Shown in pieces: positions 46,450 through 54,244 of a stretch of 54,244 bases of DNA. How positions within the stretch are numbered: the first letter of the stretch is position 1; each line of letters starts with the position of its first letter. Origin of the DNA: Segatella hominis (GTDB lineage: Bacteria; Bacteroidota; Bacteroidia; Bacteroidales; Bacteroidaceae); contig NZ_SGVY01000025.1 of the NCBI RefSeq assembly GCF_004535825.1, positions 1 through 54,244 on the forward strand, in the 5' to 3' direction. The notes under the pieces are model-generated. The model worked only from the letters and a program-made list of their open reading frames with translations. It searched no databases and was not told the DNA's origin. The position numbers were made by a program, and so were the translations under genes.

Positions 46450-46755
46450 TCATTCCCTCATTTTCTGAATTTCCTCCAGTGGAAGTTCTGTGGCCGTTGA
46501 TACTTGTTCATCAGAAAGCCCCATTGACAGGAGACGGCGAGCTGAGGATAGCTTTTCTTTTTCCATTCCTTTCGCCATTCCTTTTTCCATTCCTTTCTTT
46601 TCGTCAAACTTTCTGGTGGCATATATATCACGCATATTTTTGATGTCCTCGTCATAAAGCTCAAGTTCTTCACGGGTAAGCTTGCGGAGGTCGCCTATTT
46701 CAGCCAATTTGCGGAAGACTGGATACTTCTCGCTGAATGGCATCTGCTCAAACAT
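46450..46755 (-). pseudogene. C-terminal half of an Rpn-family nuclease
   Basis: 101 codons on the minus strand: MPFSEKYPVFRKLAEIGDL, DIKNMRDIYATRKFDEK, the GMEKGMAKGMEKEK repeat and the tail QVSTATELPLEEIQKMRE. These are the linker, repeat and tail of Rpn proteins, without the nuclease core. An ATG preceded by AGGAGAG may allow expression. It lies 25 nt after the ORF6N gene stop and converges on the intact Rpn gene. Probably the remnant of a second copy. Confidence 0.65.
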
Positions 46756-46780
46756 ATTCTTCTCTCCTTTTTATATTCTT

Positions 46781-47341
46781 TTATTCTTTTGATTCTCTTG
46801 TGGCTTCTATAGAAAATTTCAGAACTCCTAAATTAACCCCAAAAGTCAATTTGCGCATTTTTAGTGGCAGCTTATCTGCAAAGACTTCGTTCATTGCAGC
46901 TTGTATTTTTCCTTCTGTTGCTTTGTCTGGTAAAATACCATGCTCCTTTGCATCTTCATTCACCTTGTCTATGCTTCTTGCCAACTTGCGAAGTTGAGTG
47001 AAAGTATCAATGATGGCAATGGTAGTGCTGATGGCTAAATCACCTTTCAGAATAGTGGCAAGCATATAAAGTCCTTGTTCAGTAAATGCGTGAGGTGCAA
47101 CAGTGGAATGTTTGAGTTTTTTGAACCGATCAAAATTTTTGATGAGTTCTTCTTTCTCGTTGTTATTCAACTCAATAACATAACCTGGAGGAAACTTTTT
47201 AGGGTTGTTTCTTAGTGCTTGGTTGATTTCTCTGGTTTCTACTCCATACAATTCCGCAACATCTCTGTCAAGGATAACTTGCGTATCCCTGATGACAATG
47301 ATTTTACTTTCAGTTTTTACAATATCTTCTTGATGTCCCAT
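46781..47341 (-). CDS. ORF6N-domain DNA-binding protein
   Basis: 186 residues from the ATG at 47339-47341. The N-terminal ORF6N domain is clear: IIVIRDTQVILDRDVAELYG, then TREINQALRNNPKKFPPGYV. It continues with HAFTEQGLYMLATILKG and ends in a helical tail. The family occurs in phages and mobile regions of Bacteroidetes. The role is unknown; DNA binding is the usual guess. A TATCTTTG -7 element lies at 47369-47376. The frame to 47371 is rejected because it would begin inside that promoter. Confidence 0.85.
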   Translation of the reverse strand: MGHQEDIVKTESKIIVIRDTQVILDRDVAELYGVETREINQALRNNPKKFPPGYVIELNNNEKEELIKNFDRFKKLKHSTVAPHAFTEQGLYMLATILKGDLAISTTIAIIDTFTQLRKLARSIDKVNEDAKEHGILPDKATEGKIQAAMNEVFADKLPLKMRKLTFGVNLGVLKFSIEATRESKE

Positions 47342-47368
47342 AATTTCTTTTTTAGAGCTATTTATGGG

Positions 47369-47412
47369 CAAAGATACGACTTTTCCTTGTAACTTCCAAA
47401 GTTTTAGGGAAA
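47369..47412 (-). promoter_or_regulatory. Promoter of the ORF6N gene, inverted twin of the toxin-antitoxin promoter
   Basis: On the minus strand CCCTAAAACTTTGG lies upstream and TATCTTTG at 47369-47376. It is nearly the same as 44707-44749 in opposite orientation. This is where similarity between the two sus arms ends. Confidence 0.65.
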
Positions 47413-47439
47413 AATGTAGGGATGGGGATAAAGAAAAAA

Positions 47440-47467
47440 AGGCGACTTTCGGAATTGAGAGTCGCCT
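47440..47467 (-). terminator. Terminator of the second susCDEF operon
   Basis: Arms of 11 nt (47440-47450 and 47457-47467), one wobble, loop GGAATT. On the minus strand it is followed by seven T. It is the inverted twin of the terminator at 44642-44671. Confidence 0.85.
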
Positions 47468-47500
47468 ATTAATTTTAAGTTTATTTGATGAAGCAAATGC

Positions 47501-48907
47501 TTACTTCTTTGTCATCACACACTTTGCATAGCCTTCAGCCCAAGCATAAAGCTTGATGTCGTAAGTACCTGCTTCTACAGTGATGTTTCCACCATTCTTT
47601 GTTGTGAGGTTATCTAACTCTCCACCCCAACTGATGGCCCAATCGTCGTTGGCACGGAACTTGATTTCACCAGCACTCAATGTGATGTTCTTAACTTCCC
47701 AGTAGCCATTAACTTCCTTGGTATCCTTATTGTAAGGAACGTAAGTCATATCTACGTCTGAATCCCAACCTTTAGGTGATGCACTACCAATGATTCCAAT
47801 AGATGTAATAGGAGTCAGAGTGTAAGTCTTCTTAGATAAGTCAACATCTACCTGATAGTAACCTGCAGGTTCTGTTATTACGATGTTCTTTGCATCTGGA
47901 GCTGTATCGAAGTTTGCGCCATAGCCTGTACCACTCCAGTCTGGCGCTGTAGTGAACTTAAATCCGTTCTGATTGAGGTACATGAAACCTGTGAAGTGTA
48001 CACCATCACCTGCGAGATAGTCATATCCATCCCAGCCGTTAGCATCGCCCTTCATGTATAGCTCTGGGGCTGGCTCAATGGTATAAGAATAGTCCATCAT
48101 GTTGAGAGTGAGCTTGTACTTGCCAGGCTCTTTAATCATACCAGCACCAGGGCCAACGTTTGTCAAATCACCTTTCTCGCTGATGCTTCCGTTTTCCTTA
48201 GGTCCTACTACGCCATCAGCCCAGAGGTCACCGGCGTCAATGTTCTTCTTAGGAATAATCTTCCAATACTGGTCAGCCTCTTTTGTTTCGAAAGTGATAG
48301 TGAAAACAGGATCGTCATATACATCTTTGTCGCTGTGCATGAATGCCTTTGCTGCTTTAATCGACCATCCGTTATCGTCTTCGGCTTTAAACATATCGCC
48401 TACGAGGTAGTAGCCAGAATCAATGAATGGAGACTTTGGAGTCATCTCAAGGTTAAATTTACCAGCATCAATAAGAACAGCATCACCATTTTTGACCGCA
48501 TTTAAATAAACATGGGCAACAAAAGAGTGAGCTATAGGACGCTTGCCATAATAAGATACTATTACTTCTGAAAGATCTGCAACAGCGGACTTACCCTCAA
48601 TGCTTGCATTAACGTTTTTCTTGATTGCATTATCTTCTCCTTGAGGAATAATCTCTAAGCGAGCATTATCAAGTGTAAAACCTTCAGGAAGAGCTGCTTC
48701 GCTTAATGTGAAGATACTGACACTATCTGTTGTCACACTGGAACAGTCGATGGACTGAACTACTGGTGTTGCAGTAAAGCCAGGAATCGTGATGGCTTCT
48801 TCCTGTGGATTGTGCTGTGGTTGAGCCCAATCATCGTAGTCGCCGTTGCAGCTGGCAAGTATAACACTTGCCAAGACTGCTAAGCTATATAAAAATATCT
48901 TTTTCAT
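47501..48907 (-). CDS. susF: SusF-like surface starch-binding lipoprotein (copy 2)
   Basis: 468 residues. The signal and first 36 residues (lipobox LASC, then NGDYDDWAQPQHNPQE) are almost identical to copy 1. Residues ~37-275 are unrelated in sequence: an Ig-like domain (FTATPVVQSIDCSSVTTD) and a module from GYYLVGDMF. From ELYMKGDANGW onward the last two modules are again close to copy 1, ending YAKCVMTKK. The gene is therefore a mosaic relative to its partner. The divergent part probably changes the glucan bound. It is the last gene of the inverted operon. Confidence 0.86.
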   Translation of the reverse strand: MKKIFLYSLAVLASVILASCNGDYDDWAQPQHNPQEEAITIPGFTATPVVQSIDCSSVTTDSVSIFTLSEAALPEGFTLDNARLEIIPQGEDNAIKKNVNASIEGKSAVADLSEVIVSYYGKRPIAHSFVAHVYLNAVKNGDAVLIDAGKFNLEMTPKSPFIDSGYYLVGDMFKAEDDNGWSIKAAKAFMHSDKDVYDDPVFTITFETKEADQYWKIIPKKNIDAGDLWADGVVGPKENGSISEKGDLTNVGPGAGMIKEPGKYKLTLNMMDYSYTIEPAPELYMKGDANGWDGYDYLAGDGVHFTGFMYLNQNGFKFTTAPDWSGTGYGANFDTAPDAKNIVITEPAGYYQVDVDLSKKTYTLTPITSIGIIGSASPKGWDSDVDMTYVPYNKDTKEVNGYWEVKNITLSAGEIKFRANDDWAISWGGELDNLTTKNGGNITVEAGTYDIKLYAWAEGYAKCVMTKK

Positions 48908-48924
48908 TTTGCTTTCATCTTAAA

Positions 48925-50112
48925 TTATTTAACTTCAGCTTTATTTGTATCAAAGTTGACATACAACTTCTGGCCAGGGTTGGTAGATACAGAGTAATCT
49001 GAACCCACGTCCACCTTCCAGCCTTTATCAACACTTTGTTTACGCCAGAACACGTCGCCCTTGAGAATAGTGAACTCTGTGCGCCACCAGTCGTTGTCAC
49101 CGACCTTGACAGCAACACGAAGTTCGCTGCCGGCAGTGAATGCAGGAGAAACCCAATCACCACTTGGATCGTCTGGAGCTGTCAGAGCATTTTCGTCAGC
49201 AAATTTCCAATTAGTTTGACCAATACAAGCACCAATCAGGCAAACCTGAGTCTTGTAAACAGTCAGTGTCCAGTTGATGTTCTTCTTGTCTTTGGAAATC
49301 TCACCCATGAAGTGGAGAGTGTACCAACCTGCGTTGGCTACCTTGAGGTTTTGGTCGTCACCTGCAGTGATACCTGCACCAGCTACATCGTTGATTTCCT
49401 TGATTTGGTTGATGCCAAGTTTGTCATTGATCTCAGTACCCCAATTGAATTCGCCACCAGCAGGCACGTAGATGATACCATAGTATTCGCCTTTCTTGTC
49501 AAATACCTGAGGAATAGGTTTCCAACTCTCCCATGGAGTCTGGATAGAACTTCCAATCAAGAAGAGGTTTTCAGTGAACTTAGCGTCAGGAATAGTAGCC
49601 TTCACAGAAGGCAAGGTGATGACATTTGAATAGGTCTCGCCCAAGGTTTGATTCAAAGTACCGCCAATGACTGCACGAAGGCGGATATAAACTGGCATCT
49701 CGTCAGGAAGATTTGCATCAGGATTGGCTGCCCGGAAGAGAGATACAATAGCTTTGTTTACTTCGTATGCATCAAAATCCAAACTGCTTGGATTCTCTGC
49801 ATATGTCGCCAACTCTTTATGAGTGACTGTAGGATCGCTGACGAATGCAGGGTTGATAGATACCTGCGCATAATACTTCACAGGGTAAGGTACTCCACCA
49901 TAATTTGGCTGAGAGCATGTCAATACCAAGTTTTTTGCATAGTAGGGGTCGTAGGTATTGTTTTCTGCAAGAGCAGGAGTGTTCAATACAAATCCCTCTG
50001 CAAGATGACTCAGGTCCAATGTAGGGTTGCTGTCTCTGTCTTCATCACAGGATGTAAAGAGCAAAGGGAGTACCAATGCTGGCAGCAACATGAATTTGAA
50101 TATCTTTTTCAT
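48925..50112 (-). CDS. susE: SusE-like surface starch-binding lipoprotein (copy 2)
   Basis: 395 residues, aligned over its length with copy 1 at 42022. Lipobox LFTSC (Cys22) with DEDRD after it. The N-terminal Ig-like domain is followed by modules beginning LFLIGSSIQTPWESW and VCLIGACIGQTNWKF. Substitutions are spread through the protein, while the leader is nearly unchanged at DNA level. Lies between susD and susF copies with short gaps of 37 and 17 nt, as in copy 1. Confidence 0.88.
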   Translation of the reverse strand: MKKIFKFMLLPALVLPLLFTSCDEDRDSNPTLDLSHLAEGFVLNTPALAENNTYDPYYAKNLVLTCSQPNYGGVPYPVKYYAQVSINPAFVSDPTVTHKELATYAENPSSLDFDAYEVNKAIVSLFRAANPDANLPDEMPVYIRLRAVIGGTLNQTLGETYSNVITLPSVKATIPDAKFTENLFLIGSSIQTPWESWKPIPQVFDKKGEYYGIIYVPAGGEFNWGTEINDKLGINQIKEINDVAGAGITAGDDQNLKVANAGWYTLHFMGEISKDKKNINWTLTVYKTQVCLIGACIGQTNWKFADENALTAPDDPSGDWVSPAFTAGSELRVAVKVGDNDWWRTEFTILKGDVFWRKQSVDKGWKVDVGSDYSVSTNPGQKLYVNFDTNKAEVK

Positions 50113-50149
50113 AATTGATTTCTTTTAATTAAATCTGGTTGCCTAACAA

Positions 50150-51847
50150 TTAGTATTTAGGATTTTGGGTCATGTTAGGATTGTTCTTGATTTCATTGTC
50201 TGGAATAGGATAGATGTTGTAGTATGATGGAACACCAGCACCTTTTTCCGCACCACCCTTGAAACTCCAGAGATACTTAGAACCTGTGTACAAGCCAAAG
50301 CGAACCAAGTCTGAACGACGGCGGCCTTCCATAAAGAACTCACGACACCATTCATCAATAAGGGTCTGTTCGTTTACTGATGTAGCTTTCGAGGCACGGT
50401 TGGCACGGTCCTGAACTAACTGGATGTCAGCCAAACCATCCTGACTGCCATTGAGGCGATACTTAGCCTCTGCGCGGGTCAGATAGATTTCTGCCAGACG
50501 GAACACAGGAAAGTCGGTATCAGAATAGTTCTGGTCGTGCTGTGTGGAACCATCTGCGTGGAGATTGCTCCACTTTACAAAAGACGCACCATTCAGAGGA
50601 CCTGTGATAGCCTTACCAGGATTGATTGTACGAACTTTGCCTTCTTCGCAGCCACCTACACCCATATACAACAGGGCACGATCATCTTTAGCCTTTGCGA
50701 TCACGTCGGCAGTGCCAATTTTCTTCTCGCTATCTTTTGCAATCACCTGTTCTTTAGAAGGATTCTTCAAGACATCATCAACTGTAGCCTTAGGGATGTC
50801 ATTCTTGTTAGGGAAGAACTTCTCAACCATGTTTTCGCGCGCAAAAAAACATTTCCATGGGTCACCTGTGCTTGCATAAGGCATACCGCCGATAGTGGCT
50901 GCCGATACGAGGTAAGTGGTACCTGCATACGCACGGGCCTTCAAACCATCCTGACGGATAGGGAAGATGATTTCCTTCATAGCATCTGGGTTGCAGTCAT
51001 TGTCGCCCATAAACAACTGCTGATAACCGCTATAACCATTCTTTTCTACACGACAAAGATCGTATTTACCTGCGCCTTCACCTACGTTGTTGAGAATCTT
51101 GTCGCAATAATCAATAGCCTTCTGGTAGTCCTTCACCTTACCCTCGGTATAAACTTCAGAGTTAAGAGCCAAGCGGGCATGAAGTGCGTATGCTGCGCCA
51201 CGGTCGGCACGTCCGAAATTCTCTTTGTTATTATAAGCACCCACCTCAGCCATCAGAGGCTCTATGGTGGTCAACTCATTATCCAACCAGTCGTAGAGAT
51301 CCTTTCCCTTTTTCTCGGTAGGGAGACTATCGTCGAAAGTGAGCTTGAATGGAGCCTTGCGATACAGGTCAAGGAAATAATAGTAGTTCAGTGCACGGAG
51401 GAAGCGAACTTCTGCGATTTGGTCTTCGCTCAGGCTGCCTGATTGCTCGGCAATAAACTGGTTGTACAGAGTAATGTTGAAAATGAGACGCTGGTATGCC
51501 CAGTTTACACGGTCATTACCGCTATTCCAACTGAAATTGGTGATAGGAGCGATGGCATTATCGGCCTGATATGCCCATGCAGTCTCGTCAGTCATCAACT
51601 CTTGTAGGTTGAAAATGGTACGGATGAATCCACTCTCACCCTCGTCGCCACTCAAGTCTGCTGAACCAGCAGGACCTTTCTGTCCAGTAAGACCAAGAGT
51701 AGCATACTGCTTTGCCAAGAGACCCTCTACTGTATATGTTGGGGTGGACTGTGGGTCAATGGACTTGATATTCAGTTCGTCTGCGCAAGAGACAAAGCCC
51801 ATGCACAAAACACTCGCCATTGCAGTCGTTATAAATATTTTTTTCAT
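50150..51847 (-). CDS. susD: SusD-like starch-binding lipoprotein (copy 2)
   Basis: 565 residues, very close to copy 1 (559). Lipobox FVSC (Cys21). Differences include a short insertion in the middle (KILNNVGEGAGKYDLCR) and scattered substitutions (NDIPKATVDDVLKNPSK). The 40 nt around its start, including the AGGAG site, are almost identical to those of copy 1. It should pair with the SusC encoded upstream, but that gene is interrupted in this window, so whether an intact partner is made is unclear. Confidence 0.93.
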   Translation of the reverse strand: MKKIFITTAMASVLCMGFVSCADELNIKSIDPQSTPTYTVEGLLAKQYATLGLTGQKGPAGSADLSGDEGESGFIRTIFNLQELMTDETAWAYQADNAIAPITNFSWNSGNDRVNWAYQRLIFNITLYNQFIAEQSGSLSEDQIAEVRFLRALNYYYFLDLYRKAPFKLTFDDSLPTEKKGKDLYDWLDNELTTIEPLMAEVGAYNNKENFGRADRGAAYALHARLALNSEVYTEGKVKDYQKAIDYCDKILNNVGEGAGKYDLCRVEKNGYSGYQQLFMGDNDCNPDAMKEIIFPIRQDGLKARAYAGTTYLVSAATIGGMPYASTGDPWKCFFARENMVEKFFPNKNDIPKATVDDVLKNPSKEQVIAKDSEKKIGTADVIAKAKDDRALLYMGVGGCEEGKVRTINPGKAITGPLNGASFVKWSNLHADGSTQHDQNYSDTDFPVFRLAEIYLTRAEAKYRLNGSQDGLADIQLVQDRANRASKATSVNEQTLIDEWCREFFMEGRRRSDLVRFGLYTGSKYLWSFKGGAEKGAGVPSYYNIYPIPDNEIKNNPNMTQNPKY

Positions 51848-51867
51848 AATTGTCTCCTTTTTTATTT

Positions 51868-54117
51868 TTAGAAGTTAAGATTCAAACCAAGCTGGAAGCT
51901 TATTGGACGTGGGTAAGGATTGCTGTCGATACCACTGCTTACTTCTGGGTCGATACCCTTGTACTTGGTAATGATGAATGGGTTCTGTACGGTGAAGAAG
52001 ATGCGTCCGCTGCAAATCTTCTCAGCACCTGCCTTGAACAATGCAGGGAAGCTATAGCCCAAAGTCATATTGCTACACTTCAGGTAAGAAGCATTGCGTA
52101 CAAAGTAGTCACTGGTATTGGTGGTGAGATCTGTTGTACCCTTAAAGCCAAGATTGACGGCCTCTGCAGTTGTGTTTCTGAAGAGATCGGTATCGTTGAT
52201 TTTCGCCAACTCAGCTTTTGAGTTCAGGAAATCGTAGTACACATAGTTGCCGATAGATGCATGGAAGGCAGCACTGAAGTCCCAGTTCTTATAGATGAAC
52301 TTGGTGGTGAGACCCATGATGACATCAGGAGCAGGGCTCTTGTAGCAATAACGGTCGTCATTGTCAATCTTGCCGTTACCGTCACGGTCAACATATACAC
52401 CCTCAATAGGCTTGCCGTTCTCGTCGTAAACCTGTTGGAAAACATAGAAAGAATTGAGAGGTTTGCCAACCTTGTTTACCTGTACCAATGTGTTGTTACC
52501 ACGAGACACCTTGCTACCTGTCCAAACCCAGTCTTTCAAGCCAGCCTCTAACTCTGTAATTTCATTGTGGTTCCATCCCACGTTGTAGGTTACATCCCAA
52601 ACGAAGTCCTTGGTGACGATAGGCTTCACATTGAATGCCAATTCCACACCATAGTTTTCAAGAGAACCGATGTTCTTCAAGAGTTTATCGCCAAAGTTAG
52701 TACCACCAGCGATCTCAATTTCTGACAACAAGTCAGTAGTCTTACGATAGTAACCATCAATATTGAAGCCGAAGCGGCCATTGAGAGCGGTGAAGTCAAT
52801 ACCGCCATTGTAGGTTGTGGTCTTTTCCCATGTCAGCTCAGTGTTGTATTTTGTTGGGCGCATGGTCTGATAATACTTGTCACCCAATGGATACTGTGCA
52901 TAAGTGTCGCTGATGGTATATTTAGGAGTATAGTAGAAGTCGTCAATACCATTCTGCTGACCAGTCATACCCCAGCCCAAGCGGAGCTTCAACTCATCAA
53001 TCCATTTTACATTCTTCAAGAAAGACTCGTTGTTAATCTTCCAGGCAAAGGCTGCTGCTGGGAAGTAACCCCATTTCTTGCCCTTTCTGAAGCGAGAAGA
53101 ACCATCGGCACGGAAGGTTGCTGTAAGCAAATAGCGGTCCAGCAAGTTATAGTTGAAACGTCCGAAGTAAGATACCAAAGAGTTGTGCCCCTTCCATATG
53201 GTGTTTGCCATGTATTGTGGGTTATTCACGTAGTTCCATTCTCCATTTACCAACTGTGGATCGTTATCTCTCAAATACTCATCGATACCGCTTCCTATGT
53301 TATAGGTTGTTCTGTGATAGTGGCTTTGCTCAGCACCTGCCATGATGTCGATGTCGTGCACACCAAACTTGTGGGCATATTCAGCAAAAGCTTTTCCTTC
53401 GATGCTGTATTTGTATTGATGGTCAATACCATACCAACCAAAATAGTTATTGGATGACGAATACTTGTTAATATCATCATGCTGCTTGGCATCAGTGTAC
53501 TGTGCACCGATGGCAGCATGCAAATGCAAGTCTTCGAAGCCATGAATCTTATAATCTACCTCTAAGTTTGAAGTTATGTCATGAGTATTGGCTATCATTT
53601 TTTGGTTGTTGAGGAGAGCCACAGGGTTCTGAGGAACTTGACTCTTGGCTATCTTTGTCCAGTTAGGATCTGTAATCTTGTCGCCTTTGTTGTCCAGATA
53701 CTGGAAATATCCGCCTACACAATTGTACATCTCATCGTTTACACGAACAGGCTGTGTTGGATCCATGGTCAACGCATTACCGATGGCATCACCAAAATTG
53801 GCATAGCGGTCCTTTTCGAACATATACTTCGCTGTGAAGTTGAAGTTCAAGTGCTTGTCGAGGAAGGAAGGAGCCAAATTGACAGAAGTGTTGAAACGCT
53901 TCATCCAGCTGGTCTTAACGATACCGTTGTTGTCTTCGAAACCTAAGCCAACACGGTAAGGCATATCCTTCAAGCCACCCTGTATGCTGATGTTGTGGTT
54001 GGTAGAGATGGCAGTGCGGAAGATCTCGTCCTGCCAATCGGTGTCGGCTGTACCCAAAGCTTTTGTATCATAGCCTAAAGAGGTAAGAGCCTGCTTGTAC
54101 TCGCCAGCATTCATTAC
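51868..54117 (-). pseudogene. susC: SusC-like transporter, copy 2, 5' part missing at an insertion boundary
   Basis: The frame covers ~749 residues matching SusC copy 1 from about residue 267 (VMNA-DYKQAL) to the C-terminal GLNLNF. Signal peptide, N-terminal domain and plug are absent. Just upstream the sequence switches abruptly to unrelated DNA that carries inverted repeats. The frame can be read a few codons further, to an ATG at 54147 (MLNYSVAELR), but these residues have no SusC counterpart. The rest of the gene may lie beyond an inserted element outside the window; alternatively the locus has been rearranged. Without its plug the product could not be a working transporter. Confidence 0.8.
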
Positions 54118-54244
54118 CCTTAATTCCGCAACACTATAGTTTAACATTATTTATAAGTGCCTGAGCAACAAAAAGTTGCCCAGGATTTTGCCATGTCAGA
54201 ATTTTCACTTACCTTAGTGTTGCGAAAAGAAGACAAGCAAAACT
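54118..54244. mobile_element. Probable end of an insertion sequence within susC copy 2 (partial)
   Basis: Similarity to susC stops at about 54117. The unrelated DNA begins TTAATTCCGCAACACTA and contains CGCAACACTA (54127-54136) perfectly inverted at 54215-54224. Between them is a 10-bp hairpin (54160-54169 with 54175-54184, five-A loop, one wobble), such as often ends a transposase gene. A minus-strand frame open at the window edge stops at 54151. No transposase domain is visible in the 127 nt available, so the family cannot be named. Confidence 0.5.

Noticed and set aside
44642-47467. Integron-type attC sites
   Set aside because: The hairpins are ordinary short stems with T-runs, and there is no integrase; terminators explain them better, although their repetition is kept as a finding.

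Overview
The window looks like chromosome from a gut Bacteroidales bacterium, most likely Prevotella/Segatella (copri-like). Reasons seen in the sequence: SusC/SusD-type outer-membrane operons, lipoprotein signals followed by acidic residues, promoters of the Bacteroidetes form TTTG-N19-21-TAnnTTTG, almost no Shine-Dalgarno sites, and a secreted arabinanase ending in the YNLAGQ...GVVIVNGKK tail common in Prevotella. The species call is inference.

Layout. 1-8.5 kb holds housekeeping genes: a small hypothetical gene, tex, a PhoR/PhoB-like two-component pair, a small XRE regulator, NADP-isocitrate dehydrogenase and an OmpA-family lipoprotein. 8.8-14.4 kb holds purL followed by two half-size chromate transporter genes, separated by a decayed fragment with 33-nt repeats. 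14.4-15.3 kb is a gene-poor stretch rich in inverted repeats. 15.3-24.8 kb is an arabinan locus: GH51 arabinofuranosidase, two GH43 arabinanases and a membrane-bound propeller-AraC regulator that has no kinase. 25-44.6 kb is a starch/maltodextrin locus: neopullulanase (SusA-like), pullulanase, GH97 alpha-glucosidase (SusB), 4-alpha-glucanotransferase, an SLC45-type MFS sugar transporter and a LacI-family regulator on the minus strand, with susCDEF divergent on the plus strand. 44.7-47.4 kb is a small-gene island (YafQ-type toxin-antitoxin, Rpn/PDDEXK nuclease and fragments, ORF6N protein). 47.5-54.1 kb is a second susCDEF operon on the minus strand, an inverted and diverged copy of the first. 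Its susC loses its first ~260 codons at what looks like the end of an insertion element, at the window edge.

How it works together. Starch would be bound and imported as oligosaccharides by SusCDEF, cut in the periplasm by the GH13 and GH97 enzymes, imported by the MFS carrier and rearranged by MalQ. The LacI-type protein probably controls this. A TGCAAACGTTTGCA-like palindrome lies with its centre 61.5-62.5 nt upstream of the -7 element of susC, lacI, susB and malQ, and two of the three copies are also the terminator of the preceding gene. The arabinan genes instead share a TTTGTCCACC box exactly 20 nt upstream of their -7 elements, a candidate site for the kinase-less AraC regulator.

The most unusual points are the fixed-distance operator/terminator elements, the arabinan box, the inverted sus duplication with a mosaic susF and an interrupted susC, the repeated promoter and hairpin units in the island between the arms, and the 33-nt tandem repeats between the chr genes.
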